Source: Paralithodes platypus (taxonomy: Eukaryota > Arthropoda > Malacostraca > Decapoda > Lithodidae). From it: 64,000 nucleotides of DNA. The position numbers and the translations under genes are program-made. Below are positions 43,381-54,600 of the stretch, one piece after another. Each line of letters starts with the position of its first letter. The first letter of the stretch is position 1. The stretch spans positions 20,846,734-20,910,733 of the forward strand of contig CM064501.1 of NCBI GenBank assembly GCA_032716605.1, read 5' to 3'. The notes below the pieces were generated by a model. It saw only the letters and a list, made by a program, of their open reading frames with translations, was not told the origin of the DNA and did no database searches.

Positions 43381-45952
43381 TGTGCCTTTGGCAGGGCACC
43401 TGGGGGCACGTAAGACGGAGGCAGCTCTGAGCAAGCTTTTCTGGTGGCCTGGGTTAAAGGCGAGTGTCGTGTCATGGGTGTCACAGTGTCACACTTGTCA
43501 AGTTGTTGGGAAACCCAATCAGGGCATCCCGAGAGCCCCGTTACAACCCCTCCCTGTCCTTGGGCCGCCCTTCAGCAAGGTAGTTATCGATATGGTTGGC
43601 CCATTGCCCCCCACTAGTGCCGGCAATAAATTTTTACTAACTGTAATGGATGTATCAACACGGTATCCAGATGCTTACCCCATGCGCAACGGGATGGCTA
43701 AGACTGTTGTCAAAAACCTACTTGTCTATTTCTCTCGTTATGGTTACCCTCAGGAGATCCAGTCTGATCAGGGATCCAATTTTACTTCTGCTCTGCTTAA
43801 GCAGACCATGCAGCAACATGGGATAGTGTCTGTGGTGTCATCTGCCTACCATCCCGAGACCCAGGGAGTTTTGGAAAGGTGGCACTCGACTCTCAAGAGT
43901 ATGTTGCGGTGTTATTGCATGGACAATGGGAAGGACTGGGATCTAGGTCTCCCATACGTTTTATTTGCTGCGAGAGAAGTACCTGGGGAGAGCTTGGGAT
44001 TTAGCCCGAACGAGTTGGTTTTTGGACACAGGGTCAGGGGGCCCCTCCACATAGTCAAGGAGATCTGGGAGGGAGTCACAAAGCCATGCTCGCTTCTAAA
44101 GTATGTTGTTGAAAGCCGTGAGAGAATGCTAAAGAGCCTGGAGGTAGCAGGTCGGAACCTTAAGAGTTCACAAGCTCAGATGAAGGACAGATACGACCAG
44201 AAGGTGAAGCTGAGGGAGTTTGAAGTAGATCAGGAGGTACTGATACTACTGCCTCTGGTGGGACACCCCTTGTCTGCCAAGTTTTCTGTTCCGTATCGGG
44301 TTGTAAGGAAGGTTTCTGATCTAGACTATTTAGTAGCTACTCCTGATCGTAAGAAAAAGAATCAACTTTGCCATGTAAATCTGATGAAAGAGTATGTGAG
44401 GCGCCCCTTCGAGGCTCTCACTGTCCCGGTGTTGATCTGCAGTGATCGTGGTGGAGAAGGAGGAAGGGACAGTCAAGCTGCGGGGGAGGATAATTGGGAT
44501 TGTCATGTTTCCGCGGATCAGTGGGCGGGGAATTCTAGACAAGTGGCTCACGAGTTGATATTGCACCTGCCTGAGCAACAGCGTGTAGCTGTGCAGCACT
44601 TGTTTGATTCAAACCCAGCTGTTTTCGCGGAGCATCCTGGCCTCACTACTCAAGCGGTGCACGATGTCGATGTTGGGGACCACCCGCCTTTTAAATCAGT
44701 GCCATACCGTGTTCCCCCTATTAAATTACCAGCACTTAGGGAAGAGCTGGATTATATGCTGAAACGTGGGCTGATTTCTGAGAGTGCAGTAAGGTGGACT
44801 TCCCCAGTCACACTGCAGCCCAAACCAGATGGCAAGGTGCGGTTTTGTATAGATTTCCGCAGGTTGAATGGTTTAACCCCCACAAATGCCTACCATCTCC
44901 CTCGCGTGGACGACAGTGTGGATAAGATAGGAAAAGCCAAGTTCCTCACTAAGATAGACCTTGTTAAGGGTTATTGGCAAGTGCCCTTGTCTGAGCGAGC
45001 GCGAGAGGTGTGTGGGTTTGTGGTGGACGGTGCCACATATCGTTGCCATGTTATGCCATACGGGCTGAGAAATTCCCCTGCAACGTTTCAGAAATTAATG
45101 AACGACATTGTAGCCGACATTCCCAACTGTACGGTGTACCTAGATGATGTCATAATATACGACGATGATTTTAACAGTCACTGTGCTCACATCGGACAGC
45201 TTTTTAATAAACTGAATGAAGCAGGTTTGATAGTAAACCTGGTTAAGTGCGATTTTGTCAAAGCCACAGGTTTGTACCTGGGGTTCGAGGTGGGGATGGG
45301 TCAGGTGTGCCCTCCACAGACAAAGATCAAAGCCATTGATCAGTTTCCCCAGCTTACGACTAAGAAACAAATCATGCGGTTTCTAGGTATGATAGGCTAT
45401 TATCGTCGCTTCATCAAAGGCTATTCGACTGTACTTGCACCTTTAACTGACTTATTATCTAAGGACAAGAAGTTCCGGTGGTCTCCTGAGTGTGCAGAGG
45501 CGTTTTCCTTGGTGAAACACCTGTTATGTACCCACCCCATACTCAGGGCCCCGGACTTCAGCAGACCTTTTCAGCTGGCGACTGATGCCAGTGGCGTAGG
45601 GGCTGGGGCTGTCTTGTTACAGACAGATGATGAAGGTATCGAACATCCAGTGAGTTTTTACAGTAAAAAATTCAATAGTGCACAAAGGAATTACTCTGTA
45701 ATTGAAAAAGAACTCCTGGCGATAGTGCTGCCGCTCAGGCACTTCGATGTATATGTTCCTGCTTTCGGACCAGTCGTAGTAGTTTATACCGATCATCACC
45801 CTCTGAAATTCTTGAATCAGTTTCATAACCGGAATATGAGGCTGACCAGGTGGTCACTCATGCTTCAGGAGTATAATCTGGACATACGCCATATTGCCGG
45901 TTCTGATAACGTGATAGCGGATTGTCTATCAAGGGTGGATGATGTTGGTTAG
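43364..45952 (+). CDS. Gmr1-like pol: integrase, reverse transcriptase, RNase H
   Basis: One open frame. Integrase: H2C2 zinc part (HDVPLAGH, then CHTC, residues about 5-45); catalytic D (VVIDMVGPL), D (SDQGSNF) and E (GVLERW) at about residues 76, 135 and 171; a GPY/F-like KFSVPYRV block. RT, about residues 470-650: KIDLVKGYWQVPL, PYGLRNSPATFQ and the catalytic YLDD. RNase H, about 740-860: LATDASGVGAGAV and VYTDHHPLKFL. All key residues I looked for are present. The listed start is a frame limit, not a proven initiation codon; the product is expected to be fused to gag by frameshift. Acts in cytoplasmic particles and then the nucleus. Confidence 0.9.
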   Translation: MRLAHDVPLAGHLGARKTEAALSKLFWWPGLKASVVSWVSQCHTCQVVGKPNQGIPRAPLQPLPVLGPPFSKVVIDMVGPLPPTSAGNKFLLTVMDVSTRYPDAYPMRNGMAKTVVKNLLVYFSRYGYPQEIQSDQGSNFTSALLKQTMQQHGIVSVVSSAYHPETQGVLERWHSTLKSMLRCYCMDNGKDWDLGLPYVLFAAREVPGESLGFSPNELVFGHRVRGPLHIVKEIWEGVTKPCSLLKYVVESRERMLKSLEVAGRNLKSSQAQMKDRYDQKVKLREFEVDQEVLILLPLVGHPLSAKFSVPYRVVRKVSDLDYLVATPDRKKKNQLCHVNLMKEYVRRPFEALTVPVLICSDRGGEGGRDSQAAGEDNWDCHVSADQWAGNSRQVAHELILHLPEQQRVAVQHLFDSNPAVFAEHPGLTTQAVHDVDVGDHPPFKSVPYRVPPIKLPALREELDYMLKRGLISESAVRWTSPVTLQPKPDGKVRFCIDFRRLNGLTPTNAYHLPRVDDSVDKIGKAKFLTKIDLVKGYWQVPLSERAREVCGFVVDGATYRCHVMPYGLRNSPATFQKLMNDIVADIPNCTVYLDDVIIYDDDFNSHCAHIGQLFNKLNEAGLIVNLVKCDFVKATGLYLGFEVGMGQVCPPQTKIKAIDQFPQLTTKKQIMRFLGMIGYYRRFIKGYSTVLAPLTDLLSKDKKFRWSPECAEAFSLVKHLLCTHPILRAPDFSRPFQLATDASGVGAGAVLLQTDDEGIEHPVSFYSKKFNSAQRNYSVIEKELLAIVLPLRHFDVYVPAFGPVVVVYTDHHPLKFLNQFHNRNMRLTRWSLMLQEYNLDIRHIAGSDNVIADCLSRVDDVG

Positions 45953-46371
45953 ACTGCCACAGGATTGAGGGTTGAGTGTGGAGGAAAATAGGCTGTCACT
46001 GTAGTTCAGCCGAAAAAAAATAAAAAATAAAAAAGCAAAAACCTTATAAAAACTCTTTATTTTTATAACGTGTAGAATTTTGTATAAGATGTTGTAGCAG
46101 TACCTAAGTTGAATGTTTTCGCTTATTGTCGCTTAGTTAGTTGAACTTGCACGGTGGAGCGCAACAGTCTTTATTTTTGTTTATATATGGTGCCTTGTGT
46201 CGCAACAGTGTGTGGTACTATGAGAAGCTTTCTGTTAGATATGAAGAACTTAGTCAAGGGTCTTATACCCTTCTACCTTCCCCCCACGATCCCCCAAATA
46301 TGAAAACTAATGGGGTTAACCATGAGGAATAAAGGGGACCAGAAAAACGACCCAAAAACAAATATATATAT
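45953..46371. other. Sequence after pol, no LTR
   Basis: Contains A-rich runs (46011-46043) and no TGTGACGC LTR start. Nothing else recognised. Confidence 0.5.
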
Positions 46372-46731
46372 ATGTTGGCTCGCTACCGCTCACCAGGAAA
46401 TATTGAAACCTGGATGGGGGTAAACGTCTTAAAACAGTAGGCTGAACGGGGCCGAACGGATTATAGGCAAAGAGAGAGGGAGAGAAAGAAAAAAAAAAAG
46501 AGGAGGGAGAGAAAGAGAAAACAGCGAGGTGGGCTCAATTAGGCTAAGCCGTAACGTAAACATTGAGCCCACCTCGCTGTTTTCTCTTTCTCTCCCTCCT
46601 CGTGTTTTTTTTGCTTTCTCTCCCTCTCTCTTTGCCTATAATCCGTTCGGCCCCGTTCAGCCTACTGTTTTAAGACGTTTACCCCCATCCAGGTTTCAAT
46701 ATTTTCCTGGCGAGCGGTAGCGAGCCAACAT
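46372..46731. repeat. Foldback element: long near-perfect palindrome
   Basis: Arms of about 167-170 bp (46372-46538 and 46562-46731) are reverse complements from GTTGGCTCGC to GGGCTCAAT, with a loop of roughly 23 bases. The arms contain purine/pyrimidine-rich (GAGA)n segments. Flanks are TA-rich, so no target duplication can be defined. Confidence 0.9.
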
Positions 46732-46871
46732 ATCTATCTATATGCTCAGGCCCAATCCCCATTTTGGGGATAGCCAACATATACTGTATATATTTTTGTT
46801 TTGAGAGCAAGCTAAATTTGTATATTCTTCGATAGAAAAATTTCTCCGGCAAAGCCGGATTTCTCCATATA

Positions 46872-47055
46872 ATGCTGGTTCGCTATCGCTTGCCAGGCAG
46901 ATATCGATACTTGGATGGGGATAAACGTCTTAAAACAGTTGACTGAATGAGGCTGAATGGATACAAACCAGAGAAAGAGAGAAAAGGAGAGAAAAAAAAA
47001 AAAAAAAGGTGAACCCCCCACGAGAGGTGCATAGAAAAAAGGGTTCATCAGGTTC
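46872..47055 (+). repeat. Third, diverged copy of the foldback arm
   Basis: Starts GCTGGTTCGCTATCGC and keeps GATGGGGATAAACGTC, TTAAAACAGT and the GAGA-rich segment. It ends GGTTCACTATAGG. Confidence 0.75.
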
Positions 47056-47460
47056 ACTATAGGCCTAATAATGTCTTTTTACCCACCTCGCCGAAGGTGC
47101 TCTTTGGCATCTTCGATGTTGTTCTCGGAACATCTGAGAGCATCGGCGAGCAGAGCATCGTGAGCATCCATGCAAGGTTGCAAAGTTTTTTTTATGCGAA
47201 ACCCTCCGCGATGTCTAGCCAATGTCGCAGATGATCGCAGATCCTTCGGCGATGCTCGACGATGCTTGCGAGGGTAACCAATCCTCGTGAGTCCTCGTCC
47301 AAAGTTTTGAACTGTCCGAACATTTGCGAAGGCCCTTGCGAGGCCTTGAGAGGCCTTGAGAGTCAAACGATTGTTCATGAGAGGTGTTGAGACATGTCAC
47401 GAATGTGCCAATTTATTGGTGTCGGCGACGAAAATCGTGACTTGTCTCACCAGTGGGAAA
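47056..47460. other. Repetitive GCGAGCATC-type region
   Basis: Many short words of the type CGATGCT, GCGAGG and GAGCATC. The - strand frame of 99 codons (47079-47378) arises from these words and matches nothing I know. Confidence 0.4.
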
Positions 47461-47689
47461 GGGGCATAAGGTGGGGAATAATTCGACAGTCATTTATAAG
47501 TTTGAATACTTTCTTTAACAAAACTTACTACTAACTTTATGCTAACCTAGTAACTATTTCTATGTTCGGGCCGAAATGAGTTCAATACACACATTGAATA
47601 TTTTGTCGAGCCACCAGAGGTTAGTACATTGGAACTCGAGAGCTCCCGTTACCACCTATTTGGGTTCCCGCTATTCAGGTATTGACTCA

Positions 47690-48010
47690 CTTCGACTTCG
47701 GTCCAAAGGCACGTTACTAGTCTCCAAAATAATATAGTTTTACCGGGCCCTACTGTGTCTACTCAAGAGACCAGGGCATTAATAAATCCGACCTTTATTT
47801 CCCTATCTAGAATAAGAGATATATTCTTAATTAAACTTCAAAATAATATAACTTTACTGGGTCCTAATATGTCTACTCAAGAGACCAGTGCGTTACTACA
47901 TATGACACTCTTATATTATATATTCTCTTAACCCTATATAATATATCTACTCAAAAGACCAGGGCATTACTAAACTTGACCTCGATCTCCCTATCTAGAA
48001 TACTCTTAGA
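47690..48010 (+). repeat. Degenerate tandem repeat
   Basis: Three copies of TCTACTCAAGAGACCAG-type units (about 47757, 47872, 47946), each followed by a GCATTAMTAAA-like word and, in two cases, CCCTATCTAGAAT. Period roughly 75-115 bp. Confidence 0.6.
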
Positions 48011-49215
48011 TTGCAACTATGCTTTATCCCCCTGAGCCTTATACTGTAGTTTCTTAACTATTTATGAATTATCCCCTCTTACTTTTTAATGTTAATATCT
48101 ATTTGCTGTCCTACAAGAACCTATACTATTGATAGCTAATCGGCATGGAGCCTTCTCTATCAAGAATAACTATTATTCTATTAACACATCATAATTTTAT
48201 TTATTTACGTAAGTCTAGTATCTTTCTCTTTATTTTGTTCTATAAGAACACATCAATTATTATTGGATGGAACTACTGGGTTTGTCAAGCATTTTCTCTC
48301 TTTCTCGAAATCTGGTTCGGGCCCGATATGGGTCCTTTAAAAATATAAGACAGTCTTAGGTATCTACTGGAACATCTTCACCACCTCAGAGCTGGCCAAT
48401 AGCTCAACTGGAAATCTTCGCTCCCATCTACTATTTGTCGTCCCTCTTGAATCGCTTGGCTGTAGGTGTGCAAGCCAGCGATGTGATGACAGGCGGCCGG
48501 ATACTGAAGGTGTATCCGCCTAGTAGGGGAGAGCGATGCTAGGCCCGAGGTGGACTTTACTGGAACAAGTGGTGTGGGCTGGAAGGCTGGAACAAGTGGA
48601 TCCAAGTTTCCATGGGTGCCCAAGCGAGGGAGAGAATGTGGGTTGCAAGAACTTAGCCCAGTGGAGTCCGAGAGGTGAATGACCCCTGCACCGACCGACC
48701 GACCGATGGCTGGAGTAAAGATATAAGCAACTATTACAAATATTTTTGGGAGGAGTTGGGGAGCATGGGAGTTGAAGATATTTTGGAGGTGATTGGAGGG
48801 TTTGTGGGATTGGTATAAGAAGAAGATAAAGAGAAAAGTTAGAAATAAAGTTGAAGAGTAAAATAGGTTCCGGGCTCAATCAGAATGCTCCATTATTTAA
48901 TTACTATACATATCTGATATATTAATAGTCGTTTCATTGTAGTCGGTGGAATGTCATTGTATGCCTGTTTATACTTTATAATATTGTGCCCTTCTTAATT
49001 CTCCTGTAATTCAGTTGGCTCGGTTTCAGAATAGCTCAGCTCCATTTCCTGTTGTTATTTATTACTCTCATTACAATAATAATACCAATGATTTTTTTTT
49101 TTTTAACAACGTCCTCCTTGACACACCCGAAGAAGTTTGTCCGGCAAAAACAGGCTAGATGCAGTATCCCACCAATTCTTGCCCGACAAGCCTCCCAAAA
49201 ATGTTGTTCAGAGAT

Positions 49216-49216
<1 letters not shown>
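48011..49216. other. No supported gene
   Basis: Holds a (CCGA)n patch near 48695 and a T run at 49094-49104. Short frames are not convincing. Confidence 0.4.
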
Positions 49217-49246
<30 letters not shown>

Positions 49247-49264
49247 GTATATATATATATATGC
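49217..49264. repeat. Poly(T) run followed by (TA)n
   Basis: About 28 T residues, then TATATA. It lies about 360 bp downstream of the Jockey-like ORF2 stop on the - strand and could be its poly(A) tail. Confidence 0.5.
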
Positions 49265-49607
49265 GTCCTACCAAGCACTCCCCCGACCAAGCCCCCGCTT
49301 CTGCTCGGCGGGATATTGTATTTCCCCACCGGACAGATCACGAGAACCCAGCATCGGAAAGTGATCAGAGATTCTGCTAACTTAGCTTACTTTGTACATA
49401 GTAATTATTGTGTAAATATAGTTACACATTATCTGTAGGCTACTTACATATTTTATATACATTATCATACAATCCATTGAGGTATATTGTGTCACCTTTG
49501 ATTATAATTGGTTATTTTTTGGTATGAATACTTAGTTAAAGATATATAATTATGGGAAGAGGATTGTCGAGTTGTGCTGCATCATAGCTGCTCTTGAAAA
49601 TGTAAGG

Positions 49608-50295
49608 TTAATGTCGGATCAGTTCAATGTCGAGGAATAAATGATTAACTTGTGTGTGTATTTCGAGTGAATTTACTTTGTCCCAAGTTACTTTTGCTTG
49701 TTCATGTAATATTAAATTTATAGGTTGTATATTTGAACGGTTGTGCAGCTCTTCACTTCTGATTAGTTCTGGGTAGTGTATGTTGTGAATAAATTTTAAG
49801 CATTTGTTTTGACAAACTTGTAGCTTGTTCATTAGGTTTGGTCTAATTATATTTAATGGTGAGGCCGGGTATGTTAGGATAGATCTTATAAGTGCCATGT
49901 ATAATTTTTCTTTGGTCTGTATTGATGTGTCTTTAAAAAATGATATATCATTAAGGACTTTTTGACATCTGGCTTTTTCACTTATGAAGGATTGATAGCC
50001 ACTTTTTGTAATTTTTAACCCCAGAACTGTACCTTCGCTTGAGTAGTTAATAATATTATTGTTTATTTCTAGAGGTGGATAGGTTTTCTTAGTTAGTGGA
50101 ATAACTTTGAATTTTTGCAAATTAGTTTTTATCTTCCACATTTTGTCGAAGGTGTTAATTGATTCAATTGTTCTCTTTACGCTTCTGACTGCCATGTTAG
50201 TAGATTTACTTGGAACTGAGATTATTTGAGTGATGTCATCAGCGTAGATTACATGCTCACTGTTTGGCGTTGGCTGTGGTATATCAGAGGTGTAT
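49608..50295 (-). pseudogene. Jockey-like RT, C-terminal part with catalytic box
   Basis: Begins at the DIRS junction with YTSDIPQP, then HVIYADDITQI (catalytic YADD) and the thumb block EGTVLGLKITKSGY, with a stop at 49608. The frame drawn into the DIRS end (up to 50354) is an artefact of the insertion. Confidence 0.85.
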
Positions 50296-50300
50296 TTATT

Positions 50301-50607
50301 AGTGGCCCCTCCATCATTGACGAACATGGCTATTACATAAGGCATCCTCTTCAAACACTAATCCGCCGTAGTTTGAATCTACCGCGCAGAGCATTTAAAA
50401 TCTGAGGAGCCTTCATCATGAGCGCACGCGACCTCGACACTCATGGCTTCAGTCATTATGAATTGGGTTCTCACTACGAAAAAACTTCGTAAAAAATAAA
50501 AAACAAAAAGAAAATAAGAATAACTATCCAATAAGCTTTCCATCATATCATGGATGTACTTGTGTGGATCTTTGACCAGACGCTGATTCAGGCGTCATTC
50601 TTCCTTC
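50301..50607 (+). repeat. Left inverted terminal repeat of the DIRS-like element
   Basis: Pairs with 58417-58720, about 95 percent by eye. Contains an A-rich block (50484-50520). Confidence 0.9.
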
Positions 50608-51620
50608 TCTGCTCTGCGATCAGCCGGCCCGGACGTGTCTCTCCACGCTCCGCTAGTTCCGCATTTGCTGCGTCCCTAGTGAGTTTTTTCTCATTTGTTT
50701 ACTCCGGGATGTATCGAGTAAGGTTAGGATATGCGTAGCAGGAGTGTCCTGGGCTGGTTGCCCGCAGTGCAGTGTATTTTGGGTCGTGTGTTTGGGGCAT
50801 CTATTTCGGATGTACCCTCGTGGTCCTGTTGTGGACAGGTGAACTTTTTCACAGTTAGCTAGCTTTGTGATGCAGGCGGCTTTCATTACGCGTTATTGCT
50901 TCCTTTTATCTTTCTGGTGAGGTAGCGTATTTTTGCTGACGTTCCCAGCGTATTTTTCTTCACTTAGTGAAGTTTTTTCTGGGTCCCGAGTCAGTTCTTC
51001 CCTTTGCCGGAAGTATTTGCTACAGTGGTGTGTTGGCGGTGGTTCCTGTTGTGATATAATTCAGTGCTTTTTGTTTATATTCCGACATGTTAATGTTATC
51101 CGTCTGCCTAGGCCTAGCCAGCCTCTCGTAGCTTTACCACATATACAAGTGTTATTGATTTATTTTCTAAATATGTACTACTGTGTCATGTGTGTCCTGG
51201 TTTAGTTGTGTATTGGCTAATTCCACGGACTATTTATATGTCCTGGGTTAGTTGTGTATTGGCTAATTCCACGGACTATGTTGGGCCCGGCGTTAGTTGT
51301 GTTTTGGCTACGCCTCGGTCCGGTGGTGCGTTCAGATGGTATCTGAACGGGGTGGGTTTTTTCCGGAGGGTTTTTCTCGGTTTCACCTTGATAACCCCGG
51401 CTGGTTGCCGAGTTATGGCCACGCGTGGTTTAAAAACAGGCTTGTTTCCCCGGCGAGTGGGTGTCTGTGGCTCCCCAGGACTGCGTCTCTGGGGTGCCTG
51501 TTTCAGGCTCCTTATTATTCTTGGCGGGTTGGCTGTACCCATCTAACAGTGTTCATACGGACACGTGTTGTTTGTAGTTTTTTCGGTTTTGCAAAGCCAA
51601 TATAAAACTATGCTGTTGTT
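50608..51620 (+). other. DIRS-like left internal region
   Basis: Short frames (50933-51205, 51190-51605) have no known motif. Three direct copies of TTAGTTGTGTWTTGGCTA lie near 51203, 51249 and 51294. This is where a gag ORF would be expected; I cannot support one. Confidence 0.4.
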
Positions 51621-54600
51621 GTATTTCCTCCCCGGCGATCTTTTACAAAGAAGTGGGGTTAGGAACAATTGGGGTTAACTTTTAAACTTTAAATCACCCG
51701 GCGGGTGCAACCTGGAAGGGTGGGATGCCCGAATTTGCAAAATTCAGTTTAGTTGACCAGACAATTGAGGGATGCATTGTGTATCGCCTCCTTCAACATA
51801 CGGCGCTTTAGGGCACAATTGGGGTTAACGTTTTTTAAACTAATATTCACACCCGGCGGGTGCTCCTTGGAGGGATGGGAATAACGAATTTACAATTCAG
51901 TTAGTTAACCAGACAATTGAGGGATACGTTTTGTATCGCCGCCTTCAACATACGGCGATCTAACAAGATACTTCGGGAGAAGTTAGATCTCGTATATTTG
52001 TCAGGCTTCCCAGTTTTTTATCTACGAGATAATTCGGGGGCCGGCGTCTTTTTTAGGGGGGTTTTCTCCAAAATTGAATCTTGAAACAAACACCACCGGA
52101 AAGACTTAATCAGTTATAAACGCCATGCTGGTCTTTATATATTATGTCAGAGGGTATTCATAAATCTTTTGGACGAATTAAGATATTCTGAAATCTTTTA
52201 CTTAGGAAACCCCACCGCGTAGCGAGCTGTATTCGTTGAGTATTACGTCTCGTTACCCGGCGGGTTATTTAACACTTGTGTGCGAACATGTTTGGGTTAA
52301 CCTTATGAGCATTAATTCCTGGAAATTTTCTTTTTTTCCAGAGCTGGGTCCCGGCGGGTCTATGCAGAACCTGGAGTAAGTATCCGACCAGTCTCTGTCA
52401 TGGCTACCTTTGCCCCGGTTTTTGTTTTATGCATTACGCCCTCCTGTTCAGGTATCCCTATTGTTGCGCACACCCTTTGTATAAAATGTGTTAAAATGTC
52501 TCGTTTGGTGTGGGTTACCTTTCCGGCGTTTTTTCTCATTGCTCCGAGAACACCGTTTTTGTTTACCGAGTTTTAGTCAGGATGGCTCAAAATAGGTAAG
52601 TTACCCCGACGAGTTTGGTCGCTTGAGGGCTCATAAGAAACTGCGTTTTCTGTGGTCGAACCTGGGATCAGGCTTCCTGTGTTATTCATTGCTTTATGCA
52701 TTACGCCCTCCTGTAATGTATAGTTTAGTGTGGGTTACCTTTCCGGCGTTTTTCTCGTTGCTCCGAGAACACCGTTTTTGTTTACCGAATTTTAGTCAGG
52801 ATGGCTAAAATAGGTAAGTTACCCCGACGAGTTTGGTCGCTTGAGGGCTCATCAGAAACTGCGTTTTCAATGGTCGAGCCTGGGATCAGGCTTCCTGGGT
52901 TATTCCCGTCGAGGGGGGCTCCACACAGTTTTCTAGGTGATCAAGGTGACACCTGTTGGACTTGGTTTTCTCTGCTTTTCAAAGCCATTGAAACAATGCT
53001 GTCTGTTTGTTTGGTCTTTACCTCCCGGCGACCTTTTTACAAAGAGGTCTGGGGCAGGTATAATTGGTTTGACATTGCATATAAAACCCAGCGGTTGTAC
53101 CTTCGGGTGGTTATATTAACGGATTTGCGATTCGAGATAATTTGCCAAACAATTGATTGATACAATAGGGTATCACGGCCTTCAAGACGGCGATCTATGA
53201 GGGCTTCTGGGAGAAGCCGGATTAGAGATTAAGATAGGCTTAGACTTTTTATGGGATAAAAAGATGCCTGAATCTTACTAGTGTTTCAAGTGTAAAGGGA
53301 TACTTGAAAGACTTCATCTTTAATATAGATATGCTTCATCTTTATGAGGATTAAGAAGTTATGCTTAATTCTTTTGGACAGATAAAAGATATGCTGAAAT
53401 CTTTAATAAGCCATTGAAACAATGCCGTTTGTTTGTTTAGTCTTTCCCTCCCGGCGACCATTTTAAAAAGAGGTCTGGGGCAGGTACAATTGGTTTGACA
53501 TTGCATATAAAACCCGGCGGTTGTACCATTGGGTGGTTATATTAACTGATTTGCAATTCGCGATATTTGTATTTCCTCCCCGGCGATCTTTTACAAAGAA
53601 GTGTGGTTAGGAACAATTGGGGTTAACTTTTAAACTTTAAATCACCCGGCGGGTGCAACCTGGAAGGGTGGGATGCCCGATTTTGCAAAATTCAGTTTAG
53701 TTGACCAGACAATTGAGGGATGCATTGTGTATCGCCTCCTTCAACATACGGCGCTTTAGGGCACAATTGGGGTTAACGTTTTTTAAACTAATATTCACAC
53801 CCGGCGGGTGCTCCTTGGAGGGATGGGAATAACGAATTTACAATTCAGTTAGTTAACCAGACAATTGAGGGATACGTTTTGTATCGCCGCCTTCAACATA
53901 CGGCGATCTAAAAAGATACTTCGGGAGAAGTTAGATCTCGTATATTTGTCAGGCTTCCCAGTTTTTGATCTACGAGATCATTCGGGGGCCGGCGTCTTTT
54001 TTATTTTTTTTTTTTCCAAAATTGAATCTTGAAACAAACACCACCGGAAAGACTTAATCAGTTATAAACGCCATGCTGGTCTTTATATATTATGTCAGAG
54101 GGTATTCATAAATCTTTTGGACAAATTAAGATATTCTGAAATCTTTTACTTAGGAAACCCCACCGCGTAGCGAGCTGTAGTCATTGAGTATTACGTCTCG
54201 TTACCCGGCGGGTTATTTAACACTTGTGTGCGAACATGTTTGGGTTAACCTTATGAGCATTAATTCCTGGAAATTTTCTTTTTTTCCAGAGCTGGGTCCC
54301 GGCGGGTCTATGCAGAACCTGGAGTAAGTATCCCACCAGTCTCTGTCATGGCTACCTTTGCCCCGGTTTTTGCTTTATGCATTACGCCCTCCTGTTCAGG
54401 TATCCCTATTTTTGCGCACACCCTTTGTATAAAATGTGTTAAAATTTCTCGTTTGGTGTGGGTTACCTTTCCGGCGTTTTTTCTCGTTGCTCCGAGAACA
54501 CCGTTTTTGTTTACCGAGTTTTAGTCAGGATGGCTCAAAATGGGTAAGTTACCCCGACGAGTTTGGTCGCTTGAGGGCTCATAAGAAACTGCGTTTTCTG

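Larger units (their letters stand above)
38748..45952 (+). mobile_element. Gmr1-like Ty3/Gypsy LTR retrotransposon, 3' LTR missing
   Basis: 5' LTR 38748-40627, primer-site region from 40628, gag-protease 40843-43380, then integrase, RT and RNase H in one frame 43364-45952. Integrase precedes RT, as in Copia, but the RT and RNase H motifs are Gypsy-type; this is the defining order of Gmr1-like elements, known first from cod. No second LTR follows: by 46372 the sequence is in a foldback repeat. The element is truncated at its 3' side or was rearranged. Confidence 0.9.

Noticed and set aside
46000..46372. 3' LTR of the Gmr1-like element
   Set aside because: No TGTGACGC start or GGACGTAACA end, and no match to the 1.88-kb LTR.
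47079..47378. 99-codon - strand gene
   Set aside because: Built from short repeated GCGAGCATC-like words; no family resemblance.
49036..49438. ORFs across the poly(T)/(TA)n run
   Set aside because: Low-complexity translations (Phe or Lys runs).
52801..53160. Protein-coding gene repeated at 54749-55108
   Set aside because: The frames are copies created by the 1.95-kb duplication, are rich in repeat words and match no domain.
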